From Siphonodentalium dalli (taxonomy: Eukaryota > Mollusca > Scaphopoda > Gadilida > Siphonodentaliidae): a DNA stretch of 64,000 bases. The number at the start of each line of letters is the position of its first letter. The first letter of the stretch is position 1. The notes beneath the pieces were generated by a model. That model did not search any database. It was not told the DNA's origin and saw only the letters and a list, made by a program, of their open reading frames with translations. This document shows, in pieces, positions 43,251-54,760 of the stretch. The stretch is taken from NCBI GenBank assembly GCA_032622095.1, contig CP136061.1, positions 10,557,287 to 10,621,286 of the forward strand, given 5' to 3'. Made by a program: the position numbers and the translations under genes.

Positions 43251-44247
43251 TTGAACAGGGGTATATTTACAGTGTCAAATCGAATGGGCATCTTTTAACA
43301 ATATTTTTTAACAATTTCCTAGAAGTGTTTGAAAATTGAGAACTGAATTTATATTTTTTTTTATGAGGTTTCGATTGAAAAATTTCTAACTTACTAGTAG
43401 CACATCAGGATTAACAGACTACTGGTACATGTATGTTTGGTATATTTTTCTGTAATCGACACCTGCTGAGGTGGGGAAATATCATCCATTTTCGCATAGC
43501 TATATTCTCTTTCCCCAACAAAGTCCATAGAACATACATGTAAAATTACAGCTATGCTTTAATTAATCAACTCGCCTTATAAAGGTTGACCATCGGGTAT
43601 TACTGCAGTATTCAGGCGTGTTCATGTGATCAACCGCAGTCAGTTATACCGCTGCAGAATGTGGTCCACCTCACATTTGCAGTTAGGTTGTATTTTTCAT
43701 GCGATGTTTAAATGAATGTTTTTTTTAAGTTGACATTGTAACCACACCAGAATTTTGTTTTATTGTTTCAAAATGTCTAGATAGAATTCAGAATGTTTGT
43801 GGTAAAACAATTAACTTGGTTATCACAGACATATTACTAGCGGATACCGCATATCAACAGGGACTGCATGCTCTAATTATTATCAGGTTTAACATGTTTA
43901 TACTGGATACAGTTCATCGAGACTTAATAGTGGCCCAGAAATTTTTTACGAGCCGACGGTCTCAGACCAAATTGCAGATGAAGATGGATAACTCTAAAAT
44001 CAAGAGGCTTTGTGTTGATAATAAGGCCAAACTTCATCGAACAGCATGTTGATAAATATAATGAATCGGGCAATTTTATACTATACATGCAGTTGACAGT
44101 GGTTAGCATTATTTTTGGGCAATTAATCGATTCTGATAACTGAAGCAGCATTTCTAAAAAAAATGTTGTTGGAATCTGATTATATGGGGACCATCGAATC
44201 TGATTGAGCACCTTTAATAGTTAACTATATGAGCTAAATACACATAA
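43251..44247. other. Intergenic stretch, nothing recognised
   Basis: No supported gene. The ORF pair at 43,816-44,052 plus and 43,924-44,211 minus overlaps antisense and lacks domain signatures. Confidence 0.5.
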
Positions 44248-44312
44248 GGCGACACCAATTTTTAAGTCCGGTTTACGAACACCTCCTACAACTTTTTTTC
44301 CATTTCATGAAC
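44248..44312. mobile_element. Truncated end of the GGCGACACC MITE
   Basis: GGCGACACCAATTTTTAAGT to about 44,312 matches, in inverse orientation, the right end of the MITE at 40,519-40,889, including the subterminal GAACACCTCCTACAACTTTT. It is preceded by TAA, consistent with the family's target choice. The other end is not found, so this is a solo end. Confidence 0.75.
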
Positions 44313-44924
44313 CCAAAGAATTTACACGCATAATAGACATTTAAACTTTGAAATTGCAGGTTTTGCTCTAAATTTACACATTCCCATCTTAAAAAATTAT
44401 TTGATTTCCTGTATCGCAATACACATGATATCATGATATGCGTATCATTGAAAGTGTATCCCAATACAATGCATGAATTCGCTATGAATCATTACAGTCC
44501 CACAAAAAATGGGAACTGCAGTTATCTCTCATTGATTTTAACTCAATAACCACATAGTAAATTGGAAGTTTTCCATGGAAATTTGTGTTGTCGATTAGTC
44601 TACTTCGACTTGATTTTTTTACTGTCGATTAGTCAACTATGAAAAACCCAAGCCATTTCAATACTAATGCAGTATCTGCTGGTATTAAATCTTACTGCAG
44701 TAATATTTTTGTTGTAACCAAGTGAATTACTGCAGTGTTTCAACCACGGTAAACCGCATTAATTTGTCTCTTGACCGCCTTTCAGCCAGATCATTCTTTA
44801 CAGTACTTACCATGTACATGTACCATATGTTCTATTTGGGGATAGACCATGATACTAGTATGTCACTTTGTGGGTTAAGTTTGTAGAATTGGTGCAGTTG
44901 CACACTGCATCACTGCCTAACTCA

Positions 44925-45338
44925 TTGCAAATGGAGGTCTCTTAATACATTTACATGTGTATAGTTTCTCAGTGCAATTTGGCTTTTTGGATGAAAACCA
45001 AAACTCGATAAGTCCATACAATAGGGACAATTTGATTGAAATTTAAAGCAGAAATATAGCTTGGAGCAATTCATAGGGTCACGTAACCATTACCGCAATT
45101 ATGTACATTATTACATGTACCTCAATCATATTTATGATGATTCAATGACAGTGCGTTAGACCGAGTGGTCATTACTAGTAGTCCGATGGGTTCGATTGTC
45201 AAGAAGTTCAATAGTTTGAGGGTTCAATAGTCCAAATGTTCAATGGTAACCGCGTTGAGAGTATCAATTACTGTACCGTAGTACAAAGTTATTTACTTGA
45301 GACATAACATGTATTGTCGATATACATGTACACAATGA
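44925..45338 (+). repeat. Duplicated block, copy 1
   Basis: Matches 46,455-46,880 in order: CTCATTGCAAATGG, GCAATTTGG, AAAGCAGAAA, AACCATTA, GTGGTCATTACTAGTA, GGGTTCGATTGTC, AAGTTCAATAGTTTGAGGGT, GAGACATAACAT. Substitutions and small indels are many, so it is old. Non-coding. Confidence 0.8.
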
Positions 45339-45370
45339 TATGGGAGGACAAATTCACATTTAATAATGAA

Positions 45371-45480
45371 TTGCGCTTAAGCGCAATTGATTGCGCTTAA
45401 GTGCAATCAATTGCGCTTAAGCGCAAATACCACATATTGTGCTTAAGCGCAGAGGGGCATTTACGCTTAAGCGCAATTAA
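45371..45480. repeat. Perfect-palindrome cluster TTGCGCTTAAGCGCAA
   Basis: Perfect 16-bp palindromes at 45,371 and 45,411, a one-mismatch copy at 45,391, and partial copies near 45,439 and 45,461, spaced at about 20 bp. They sit immediately inside the left terminal repeat of the 990-bp element and may be a binding-site cluster or a hairpin source. Confidence 0.85.
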
Positions 45481-45788
45481 TTAACCTACCCAGTACCCAT
45501 AAACTATTAGCATGACCTGGTGTATCACCTAGCAACACAAGATGAGCATTGGGCTAATTTTGACCTGTACTCAACAGTCAAACTGTGATTATGTGTTCAA
45601 CAAGGAGAATCCCCTAATTACATATTATCAGTATCCCTCTATCCAAAGAATTGATGTCGCCTTCCCGAAACTCTAGTAATGTTTTGTATGATATTTTTAA
45701 TGTATTTTTGCACAGATTTTAGCCTTTACTATGTTAATATCCTATACATGCATGCGGTGTCACTGCATGAGGGCTTTCTTACCTCATA

Positions 45789-45998
45789 CAGTAATGCTCT
45801 ATTTAATCGACTTCTTAACCACAGCAGAATTATGGGTAACTTTTCAGGATTTAGTCGGAAATATGCCTTGTTGCCATTCATCGAAAAGCTCTCGAGAGCT
45901 TTCCGATGAATGGCAACAAGCCATATTTCCAACTAAATCCTGAAAAGTTATCCATAATTCTGCTGTGGTTAAGGAGTCGATTAATTAGAGCATTACTG
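45789..45998. mobile_element. 210-bp nearly perfect palindromic MITE, TA target
   Basis: The whole element is an inverted repeat centred on AGCTCTCGAGAGCT (about 45,889-45,902). The ends are CAGTAATGCTC/GAGCATTACTG with TA flanks. ORFs on both strands through it are mirror images of one another and not genes. It is the full-length relative of 42,488-42,649. Confidence 0.92.
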
Positions 45999-46454
45999 TA
46001 TGGTTTACTTATTGACTTAAATCAGGGGGAAAAAACCCTTTTTTCATATTATCAGCATCCCTGTCCAAAAAATGGTGTGTAATTACTGGAGCTTTGGTGT
46101 CTCAGTCATGAAGCTCTAGTTTTTCTTATTAAATCAGCAGCTCTTGCACAAATCTATAGTATTTCCATGATCATATAGTGTGAATGTGGTGTCACCGAGG
46201 GCTTGCTTCCCTCATATGGTGTGCCTGTATACTCGAAAATTGAAGAAAATCAATGTCGCCCCGACTAATACAGAAAGTAATGCTATTGCAAGTAGCGCAA
46301 TTCATTATTAAATGTGAATTTGGCCTCCCATAGCTTTGGGGAAGATATTTTGTGTATAATTGGGTGTCTACTACATGTATGTTACCTAATTGTACATGTA
46401 ACTGTCACTATAAACTGGGCATGAAGATTACAACTTGGGAGACTATTATTATTG

Positions 46455-46880
46455 CGGCCTCATTGCAAATGGGGGCCTCTTGGACGGTACATGTGTATAC
46501 TAGTAGTTCTTCGTTGCAATTTGGATGAAAACAAAAAATCAGTGTCGATACAATTGGAACAATTAAAGGACATTTACTAGTAAAGCAGAAAAATTACTTG
46601 GACCAATTCCTGAGGTCACATAACCATTAACTCAATCATGTACAGTGCATTAGTCAGAGTGTTCATTACTAGTACATGTAGTTCGTTGGGTTCGATTGTC
46701 AGGAAGTTCAATAGTTTGAGGGTTCAAATGGTCCAAGGTTCAATTGATGGTACATAGGTTTGAAAGAATCGATTGTGTTTTACAACACATTAATTTAGTC
46801 AGTTATATACATGTACATGTATGGTAATAGTATTACCCTCATACAAAATAAATTACCCGAGACATAACATATATTACCCA
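46455..46880 (+). repeat. Duplicated block, copy 2
   Basis: Counterpart of 44,925-45,338. A further partial repeat, CTATAAACTGGGCATGAAGA, occurs at about 46,409 and 46,951, so a unit of about 540 bp seems to have been tandemly copied here. Confidence 0.75.
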
Positions 46881-47345
46881 TGAAAATATACACAAATTAA
46901 TGCAATATTTATGCAATTTATAGGAGATAATTAGACCTAACATGACTCTCGCTATAAACTGGGCATGAAGATTACAAATGTTGAGACAATGTACACTCTA
47001 TAATAACCAAACACCCAGGTTATCAGACTCTCAGACTAATGCACAGTACTCATGATTTCCGCTTGGATCTCACATATTTGAAAATAAAAAAAATTGTTAG
47101 GTGAATCAGCTACATGTACTTGTACAGGTACATGTACTTGTAAATGAAGTAAATTGAAAACATTGATGCACAATTTTCAGGTGGCATGCATGATTCATAC
47201 CCCTCTGCTAATTTGGTAGTCGGGATTCATTTGCGCAGTTTAACCGGTATTCAGGATTCAACAAAAAGGCTGGTTCGCAGCTTTTCTAGCACAAAATTAA
47301 TTTTGTTTTACTATTTTCCAGCCCAAATGACATTTATGATGTAAT
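46881..47345. other. Intergenic stretch, nothing recognised
   Basis: TACATGTACTTGTACA-type words near 47,110-47,145 and the partial repeat at 46,951; no gene. Confidence 0.5.
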
Positions 47346-48073
47346 TGTCCCCCGAAAATTTCAGGGGACTATTAAAATAGCCGGTGTCCGTCCGTCCGTC
47401 TGTCCGGAAATGGTTTCCAGATGATAACTTTAGTTTCGGTTATTAGATCAAAAGCAAATTTGGTATGTGTGTTTATCAGACCAAAATAAAGATCAAGTTC
47501 GAATATGGGTGTGCTCTGCCCATTTTTGCGAGAGTTATGGCCCTTTTTTTACTTAGAATTTTGTAATTTTCTGGTTTCCGGATGATAACTTCAGTTTGTG
47601 TGATCATATCTGAAACAAATGTGGTATGTAAGTTTATGAGACCAAAATACAGGTCAAGTTCGAATATGGGTGTGCTCCGCCCATTTTTGCAAGAGTTATG
47701 GCCCTTTTTTACTTAGAATTTTTTAATTTTCTGGTTTCCGGATGATAACTTCAGTTTGTGTGATCATATCTGAACCAAATTTGGTATGTGAGTTTATCAG
47801 CCCTATTAACAGGTCAAGTTCGAATATGGGTTTACCCATATTTGCGAGAGTTATGGTCCTTTTTCGACTTAGAATCGTGTTCATTTCTGGTTTCCGGATC
47901 ATAATTTTAGTTTGTGTGATCATATCTGAATCAAATTTAGTATGATAGTTTATTATTCACCATTTCATGGGACACTGGTTGGACTGTTCTGAAATGTATT
48001 ATCAGATTTAGGGTCCTTGATATTTTTTTCAGACAAGCTGATGCCCCAAATGAAGCCACTTTTTCGGGGGACA
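47346..48073. mobile_element. 728-bp element with TGTCCCCCGAAAA ends and 160-bp internal repeats
   Basis: 13-bp inverted ends (TGTCCCCCGAAAA at 47,346; TTTTCGGGGGACA ending at 48,073). Just inside the left end is TCCGTCCGTCCGTCTGTCCG. The body has about 3.5 copies of a roughly 160-bp unit (starts near 47,410, 47,571, 47,731 and 47,887: GGTTTCCGGATGATAACTTC through AAGTTCGAATATGGGTGTGC to AGAGTTATGGCCC). ORFs here (47,723-47,945) are repeat-derived. No clear target duplication was seen. I recall similar sequence as a widespread molluscan repeat, unverified. Confidence 0.75.
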
Positions 48074-49605
48074 CTGCGGCCGGACGTCCTTTTATTCAAT
48101 CTATTATCTATAGGTACCGGTATGTAGAAGTTATGGATACAACTTCAGCAAATACTAGTACATGTATATGAAAACTATAGTATTAGTGTAATATTAGTTT
48201 TCATTCAATATTTCCTTACTTGTAACTGGTACGCATGATTCAACCTTTTACATTAACTGGTATTGGGACCAGGGAGGTGGGGGTGGTGACACCTTCCATA
48301 CTGGTGTATTCAATTGTGAGTGGCCTTTATGAGGGTGTTACCCCTCCTATCACCCATGAATACTGAATACCAGTTCACAGTTTTCTCACATTTGCTGAAA
48401 TAGTATCCAAAACTTCAACATATCAAGAGGTATTAGACTGAATTAGATAAAAATATATCACTTGGGTCTGTTTAGGCTGGAAAATATTCAAAATTTGTAT
48501 AATTTTCTGCTACCGTTATTATATCTGCATACTAGCCTTTTTGCTGAATCATGAATGCCGGTCATATTACCGTGTGAAATCCTGGTACCAGATAACATTG
48601 GGTATGTATATAGCATACCACCTGAAAATGGCCTGAATATCACATGCCAAAGCGGGGTGGGGGTGTGTGTGACACCCTCCTTGATCATAGTCTGTATTCT
48701 ACAGGGTATGTTAACTGTTTCGAGTTGGTGCAATTAATGTGATTGTTTAATCTCTACCATCTGAAATCTATTTTTTATAGCATATTTTGCTATCTGATCA
48801 ATTGCTACTGATATAAAAAAGGATAAAGATGGTGTGTCTCTTTCCCAAATGTTCTGCTTACATGTACATTTGGGGGTTTATGAGTCAAATAATAATAGAC
48901 AACATGTCCTTCTAACACTAAGAAATAAAGTGTTCTTATGAACCAGGACAAAATATGACTATTTCTGGAGCATTACAGCACACTATTACAAATATATATT
49001 GGTAAGCAGTGAGATAATGACAGGAAACATGTCCTTAGACTAAAAAATAATTTTTTGGTGTGTATTTCACATCACAGCGCATTTGTATACTCACATTAGT
49101 TTATGTCATTCAAAGGGAGAAACCCATTTAGAAAGTTTAAATGAGACAAAACTACCTCACTGTAGATGTAGTTGCAAGGTAAAACATGTACATGTATACT
49201 GGTAAATGACATTGGAACTAAAATAATGATTTTTGTGTCCACCGGTATGTCATGTGTACCGGTATACATTGCAACTACATGTACATGTAACTTGCCTAAC
49301 ATACCATATACATGTATGCAGAGGGAATTTGCAAGTGGTTTTTAATCAAAAATTTAACCCAACTCTTGTTGTCAGTAAGTTTTAACCCATGCAGTTTAAT
49401 GAGTTTATATATTTATGTATTACATGTGTTTCTATACATGTATTTTATCTTTTAGTTAGTTTGTTGTCCTTGAATAAACTTGTATTGCTGCACAATCAGT
49501 TTCATTAATGTTCTATTATACTAAAACAACTCCATTGATAACAATACCCCTGCATCCCATCCAAATCTACTTCATTGCCATCCTCATCATTTCACTTTGG
49601 ATCCC
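48074..49605. other. Intergenic stretch with short inverted motifs
   Basis: No recognisable gene. Related GGTGGGGGTG...GACACC words occur at about 48,270-48,290 and 48,655-48,680, and ACATGTCCTT words at 48,903 and 49,028. Several ACATGTACATGT runs lie around 49,180-49,310. Confidence 0.5.
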
Positions 49606-50053
49606 CACCCAGGTGTACCTTGGTGTTATTCACCCAGGTGTTCCTTGGTGTTTCCTACCCATGTGTACCTTGGTGTTTCCCACCCAGTTTTACCTTGGTG
49701 TTTTCTTACCCAGGTGTACCTTGGTGTTTTCTTATGGTACACCTGGGTGGGGGAAACACCTGGGTGAATAACACCATGGTACACCTGGGTGGGGGAAACA
49801 CCCAGGTAGGAAACACCAGGGTACACCTGGGTGGGAAACACCCAGGTAGGGTACACCTGGGTGTGGTCACCTGGGTAAATACACCCAGGTTTATCCATAC
49901 CAGGGTTATTTGTCCAGTTTCAGGTGGGTAAATCATGGTAAAACCCAGGTTTCAGGGGGTCTTGATGGTTGGTGGATATCTTGGTAGATAGATTTACCTG
50001 GGTTTCGGCCCAAAAAACCTGGGTGGATTTACCCAGGTACATTTTTATATGGG
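49606..50053. repeat. CCCAGGTGTACC repeat with large inverted symmetry, copy 2
   Basis: The left half repeats CACCCAGGTGTACCTTGGTG units on the plus strand. From about 49,735 the complement (GGTACACCTGGGTGGGGGAA) repeats, so the block can fold into a long hairpin. It ends with the 27 bases complementary to 35,996-36,022. Open frames on both strands (49,508-49,936) come from this repeat. Confidence 0.85.
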
Positions 50054-50622
50054 TTCGCTCAACATTTCAAAAGCTTGTGCCAACAGTTATAAAATTACAA
50101 ACCAAGCGGAGAGAGAAACCAGTTTTGTGGATCAGTGGGGAGACGGGGGTGCAGATGGATTATCCACGCAGGATATCACCATAATTCCTTAATCTACATT
50201 TAACATGGTTATAAATTTATCTTTGCCGAAGCTAACGACCGGATAAGTTAAACTTGTGTTGTTCCACATGTAACGGTGCTACTGACATTAACGTTTAAAT
50301 ACCTGTGTGTGCTTGATTTCTTGAAGGCTAATTGCAGGCTACTTACAGGACAATGTCGGTAGCATCGATATAGTTGGAACTATAGAGATTTACTTCCCGC
50401 GTAGTTAGTTGTGGTACAGATGCATTGTATACGCACATTTATCACATAATTTGGCCATAAAATCAGTTTCATAATTATCGGTAATAGACACGTTTAATAT
50501 CAGCGCGTGCGATGACGTCACGGCGTTCTTCAAATAACTTGCGATCGCTGTAGTTTATGATTGTTGTTTTCGATGAATATTGCGCGTTGCTTCGGGTTTA
50601 TTTGATCATGTGATAAAAGGTA
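50054..50622. other. Intergenic stretch with a CRE-like TGACGTCA site
   Basis: No gene recognised. A perfect TGACGTCA palindrome at 50,513-50,520 lies in a CpG-richer patch (CGCGTGCGATGACGTCACGG). It may be part of the MITE that follows rather than a promoter; no downstream ORF supports promoter activity. Confidence 0.45.
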
Positions 50623-50762
50623 TCTCACACTCGTCCTATTTTATACGTAAGTTATCAACGTCGTCCTCTAAATTCTATTTGAGCCTCGGTAAACCTCGGC
50701 TCAAATCGAATTTAGTGAACTCGGTTGATAAATTCCGTATAAAATAGAAACTCATGTGAGAT
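50623..50762. mobile_element. 140-bp foldback hairpin
   Basis: TCTCACACTCGTCCTATTTT... pairs with ...AAAATAGAAACTCATGTGAGA across a short loop near 50,685-50,700 (CCTCGGTAAACCTCGG). The arms have a few mismatches. A MITE remnant or a structured repeat. Confidence 0.8.
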
Positions 50763-51012
50763 CCTCTATTTATAATACTCGATTTTCTTTGTGATTGGGA
50801 AATATTACTTTTTACAAAAACGCAGGATAATTGTGATTAAATTTTGTAATCGTAGGTTCCGCGGAATAACAATTTGTTATGTCTTGCTGTAACAATAGTA
50901 ATATTTCCATAGTGTTGACCCTTGGTGATGCAGTCACAGATATACATATACTCAGAAATGATGAAACATGTAAGCATATTGTAGTTAAATCAGCTCTCAA
51001 ATATATATTACT

Positions 51013-52055
51013 AGCAGGTTAGCCCGCCACCGGCGGCTTGTCCGAAACATGACATTTTTTTAATTTTTTTTTTTAATTTTTAGCTCCACGCGTTTCAATA
51101 AGAAAAATTTGTACCCGGTAGCTCCACCCGTTTCCGAGATCTGGTCTGCGCATGCGCGAAGCTGGCGTCGCACGTACTCGGCGACCCGATAAAATTTGTA
51201 CCCGGCGCAAGATACATTCACATAGCAAATTTCAGGTCGATAGCTCAATCCGTTTCCGAGATCTGCCTTTCTGCATAACATTTCGAGCGATAACATTGCA
51301 TTGAAATGTCAGACTCCCATCGTGAACCTCAACACGAAGTAAACACGTGTTTCGAGCGATAACATTGCATTGAAATGACTCCCATCGTGAACCTCAAGAC
51401 GACGTAAAACACGTGTTGCGTTCTAGGAAATGCACTCAATGCAGATGCTAATAACGTTGACTTCGTATATATATATATATAATGACGTTATTAACCCCGG
51501 CCGTGCCGTTTGAGCTGATTTTTATGACTGGGAGTGGAGTACGGGTGCTCTGAGCTTCTGGAAAACGCGTGGACGACATCGTACGTGATATTTTACCTTT
51601 AGATAGGAAGTTTGAGCTCAATCTGTCCAGCCGTTCCCGTCCTAATGTACTATTTCGAGCGATAACAATTGTCAGACTCCCATCGTGAACCTCAACACGA
51701 AGTAAACACGTGTTTCGAGCGATAACATTGCATTGAAGTCAGACTCCCATCGTGGACCCCCAAGACGACGTAAACACGTGTTTGTTCCGGTATAACTTTG
51801 GAGACTCTGACTTCATATATATATATAATGACGTTATTAACCCCGGCCGTGCCGTTTGAGCTGATTTCGATGACTGGGAGTGGATAAAGGGTGCTCAGAG
51901 CTTCTCGAAAACACGATTACGGCGGTGTCGGTGGGATTTTACACTTACATACGAAATTTGATCTCAATCTGTACACGCGTTTTGGATTCTATGAAGTACA
52001 CACACACACACATATACACACATATATACGAAGTCTCAAAATATATAGTATAGAT
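51013..52055. repeat. 1.04-kb tandem duplication, copy 1
   Basis: Begins AGCAGGTTAGCCCGCCACCG and ends AAATATATAGTATAGAT. It is matched essentially base for base by 52,056-53,097; the visible differences are at the CA microsatellite near the end and the final junction. Inside each copy a shorter segment (ATGACGTTATTAACCCCGGC...) occurs twice, about 347 bp apart. A minus-strand ORF (51,060-51,296) is duplicated identically at 52,103-52,339 and has no recognised domain. Confidence 0.95.
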
Positions 52056-53097
52056 AGCAGGTTAGCCCGCCACCGGCGGCTTGTCCGAAACATGACATTT
52101 TTTTAATTTTTTTTTTTAATTTTTAGCTCCACGCGTTTCAATAAGAAAAATTTGTACCCGGTAGCTCCACCCGTTTCCGAGATCTGGTCTGCGCATGCGC
52201 GAAGCTGGCGTCGCACGTACTCGGCGACCCGATAAAATTTGTACCCGGCGCAAGATACATTCACATAGCAAATTTCAGGTCGATAGCTCAATCCGTTTCC
52301 GAGATCTGCCTTTCTGCATAACATTTCGAGCGATAACATTGCATTGAAATGTCAGACTCCCATCGTGAACCTCAACACGAAGTAAACACGTGTTTCGAGC
52401 GATAACATTGCATTGAAATGACTCCCATCGTGAACCTCAAGACGACGTAAAACACGTGTTGCGTTCTAGGAAATGCACTCAATGCAGATGCTAATAACGT
52501 TGACTTCGTATATATATATATATAATGACGTTATTAACCCCGGCCGTGCCGTTTGAGCTGATTTTTATGACTGGGAGTGGAGTACGGGTGCTCTGAGCTT
52601 CTGGAAAACGCGTGGACGACATCGTACGTGATATTTTACCTTTAGATAGGAAGTTTGAGCTCAATCTGTCCAGCCGTTCCCGTCCTAATGTACTATTTCG
52701 AGCGATAACAATTGTCAGACTCCCATCGTGAACCTCAACACGAAGTAAACACGTGTTTCGAGCGATAACATTGCATTGAAGTCAGACTCCCATCGTGGAC
52801 CCCCAAGACGACGTAAACACGTGTTTGTTCCGGTATAACTTTGGAGACTCTGACTTCATATATATATATAATGACGTTATTAACCCCGGCCGTGCCGTTT
52901 GAGCTGATTTCGATGACTGGGAGTGGATAAAGGGTGCTCAGAGCTTCTCGAAAACACGATTACGGCGGTGTCGGTGGGATTTTACACTTACATACGAAAT
53001 TTGATCTCAATCTGTACACGCGTTTTGGATTCTATGAAGTACACACACACACATATACACACATATATACGAAGTCTCAAAATATATAGTATAGACT
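52056..53097. repeat. 1.04-kb tandem duplication, copy 2
   Basis: Second, practically identical head-to-tail copy. Such identity implies a very recent duplication, active homogenisation, or an assembly artefact in which two haplotypes were joined. Confidence 0.95.
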
Positions 53098-54175
53098 AGC
53101 AGGTTAGCCCGCCACTGGCGGCATTCGTCCCATGGCTTTGTTCGAAAAAGCAATTGCAACAGGTTCCGAGACACTTGTGCTGCATTTGCAGCAAATTTCG
53201 GCAATAGTCAGAAACATGACAATTTTAATTTAATTTTTTGTTTTTCAATGAGTTAATTATTTAGTTTTTCAATGAGTTAATTGTGCTTTTTTAATTTTTT
53301 AAATGTTTTTTATTTTTTTTATTTTACCCGATTTTGTTTGGTTTTTCAAGGAGTTAATTGTGCCTATTTAATTTTGTTTTTCAATTTGACCCGATTTTTT
53401 TTTGTTTTTCAATGAACCCGTCCATGACACTTCCCGTATTTAGCAAGTTTGAGCTCAATCGGTTCGAGTCTATAAAGGACACACACATATATATGACACT
53501 TCCCGTAGGTAGCAAGTTTGAGCTCAATCGGCATTGCCTGGAATTTCCCAGTAAATATTTAGCAAGTTTGAGCTCAATCGCGACGAGTCTATAAAGGACA
53601 CACTCATATATATTTGCCGACATTGCCATGGGGATGCCCGTTCCTACACGCGTTTTCGATTCTATGAAGTACCCACATATATACACACATATTAATAGTA
53701 GATTGGCAGATTCCAGTAGCTTTATAACGGTATATCTGGGGAGAAATCTGATGCTATATTCGTGATTATCTGGGATGATTTCGGTATATACCAAAGGTAT
53801 ATACTGTAAAAACAAAGCGCGCCATCCGTGCTCGCAGGGAATAAATTTCGAGCGATAACGTTTGCGTTCCCGTATAACTCTGCAGATGCCAATAACGTTG
53901 AATGGGAAACAGACGCTCTTTATAGAGATGCGTCAAAAACAAACGCTCATTAAATAATCACTTGATTAACCCACGCCGTGCCTTTGCGGTGATTTGAGAT
54001 TGGAGAACGGGTGCTCTGAGCTTCTCTAAACCGCGACCACGGTCGTGTCGGTGGGATTTGACACTTACATAGGAAGTTTGAGCTCAATATGTACACGCGT
54101 TTTGGATTCTATGAAGTACACACACACACACACACACACATATATACGAAGTCTCAAAATATATAGTATAGATAG
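53098..54175. repeat. Diverged third copy of the AGCAGGTTAGCCC element
   Basis: Shares the head (AGCAGGTTAGCCCGCCACTG) and tail (ACGAAGTCTCAAAATATATA) of the 1.04-kb unit. The interior has diverged, with T-rich stretches and several GCAAGTTTGAGCTCAATCG repeats (about 53,440-53,580). An AC microsatellite lies at about 54,118-54,139. The head motif recurs in altered form at 63,625. Confidence 0.8.
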
Positions 54176-54742
54176 ATAATATACACGTATTATTGAGCAT
54201 CTATTATATATGAACCCTTCCATGACTGGAGTATCCTGAGGTTCCCTGTGTCAATACATTATCTTATATATGCGAATCTCCCATTGGGAGCCTCTCACAT
54301 ATAAGATAAAACATTTACCTAACAATGTTTACGTTTACCTATGGAAGACTCACATATGCACTGTCATTGTGATGTTTAATGCTGCGCCAGCGCATCTCCC
54401 GCCATGAAAGGTTTAAATGCTGTTCTACCTAAGCTATGAAATTAAAATAAACTAATGTCTCCTTATTACTTATTTACTATATGTTGATTGGAAAAAAATA
54501 TACAACCGATTTCCAACCTCGAACCAAACACCCCTCCCCTATTATTCCTACAGACCCCTCACCTATGTCTGGATTATTCATACAGACCCCCCACGTCCGT
54601 TATATTACCAATTTACTACCTCCAACCCCTCCCCTATGTCTGGATTATTCCTGCAGACCCCCCTTTTTTCACTGGAAAATATTAAAATCATTATAAAATC
54701 ATTATAAAATCATTATAAAATCATTATAACCAGCAGGACAAC

Positions 54743-54748
54743 TTTATT
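54743..54748 (-). terminator. Poly(A) signal AATAAA for the distal FReD exon
   Basis: On the minus strand, AATAAAG lies about 13 nt beyond the stop codon, giving a very short 3' UTR. The same arrangement follows the other terminal exon. Confidence 0.7.
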
Positions 54749-54760
54749 TGTATTCAGAGT

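Larger units (their letters stand above)
45341..46330. mobile_element. 990-bp element with 37-bp inverted ends and TA target
   Basis: TGGGAGGACAAATTCACATT... (45,341-45,377) is matched by its reverse complement at 46,294-46,330 with a single mismatch, and TA flanks both ends. It carries palindromic TTGCGCTTAAGCGCAA units near the left end and a nested palindromic MITE at 45,789-45,998. No transposase is seen, so it is non-autonomous. It sits between the two copies of the 0.4-kb duplicated block. Confidence 0.85.

Noticed and set aside
43816-44211. Antisense ORF pair near 43.8-44.2 kb
   Set aside because: No domain, no splice signals, ordinary length for random AT-rich DNA.
45679-45943. Overlapping ORFs on both strands around 45.7-45.9 kb
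   Set aside because: They run through a perfect palindromic MITE and are mirror images of each other.
49508-49936. ORFs rich in PRCTLVF/HLGGGNTW repeats
   Set aside because: They are translations of the self-complementary CCCAGGTGTACC repeat in several frames.
50511-50525. CRE (TGACGTCA) promoter element
   Set aside because: A perfect site, but no transcription unit can be placed next to it; kept only as a note in the spacer entry.
51060-52339. Identical 78-residue minus-strand ORFs repeated 1043 bp apart
   Set aside because: They lie in the 1.04-kb repeat, have low-complexity ends and no recognisable domain.
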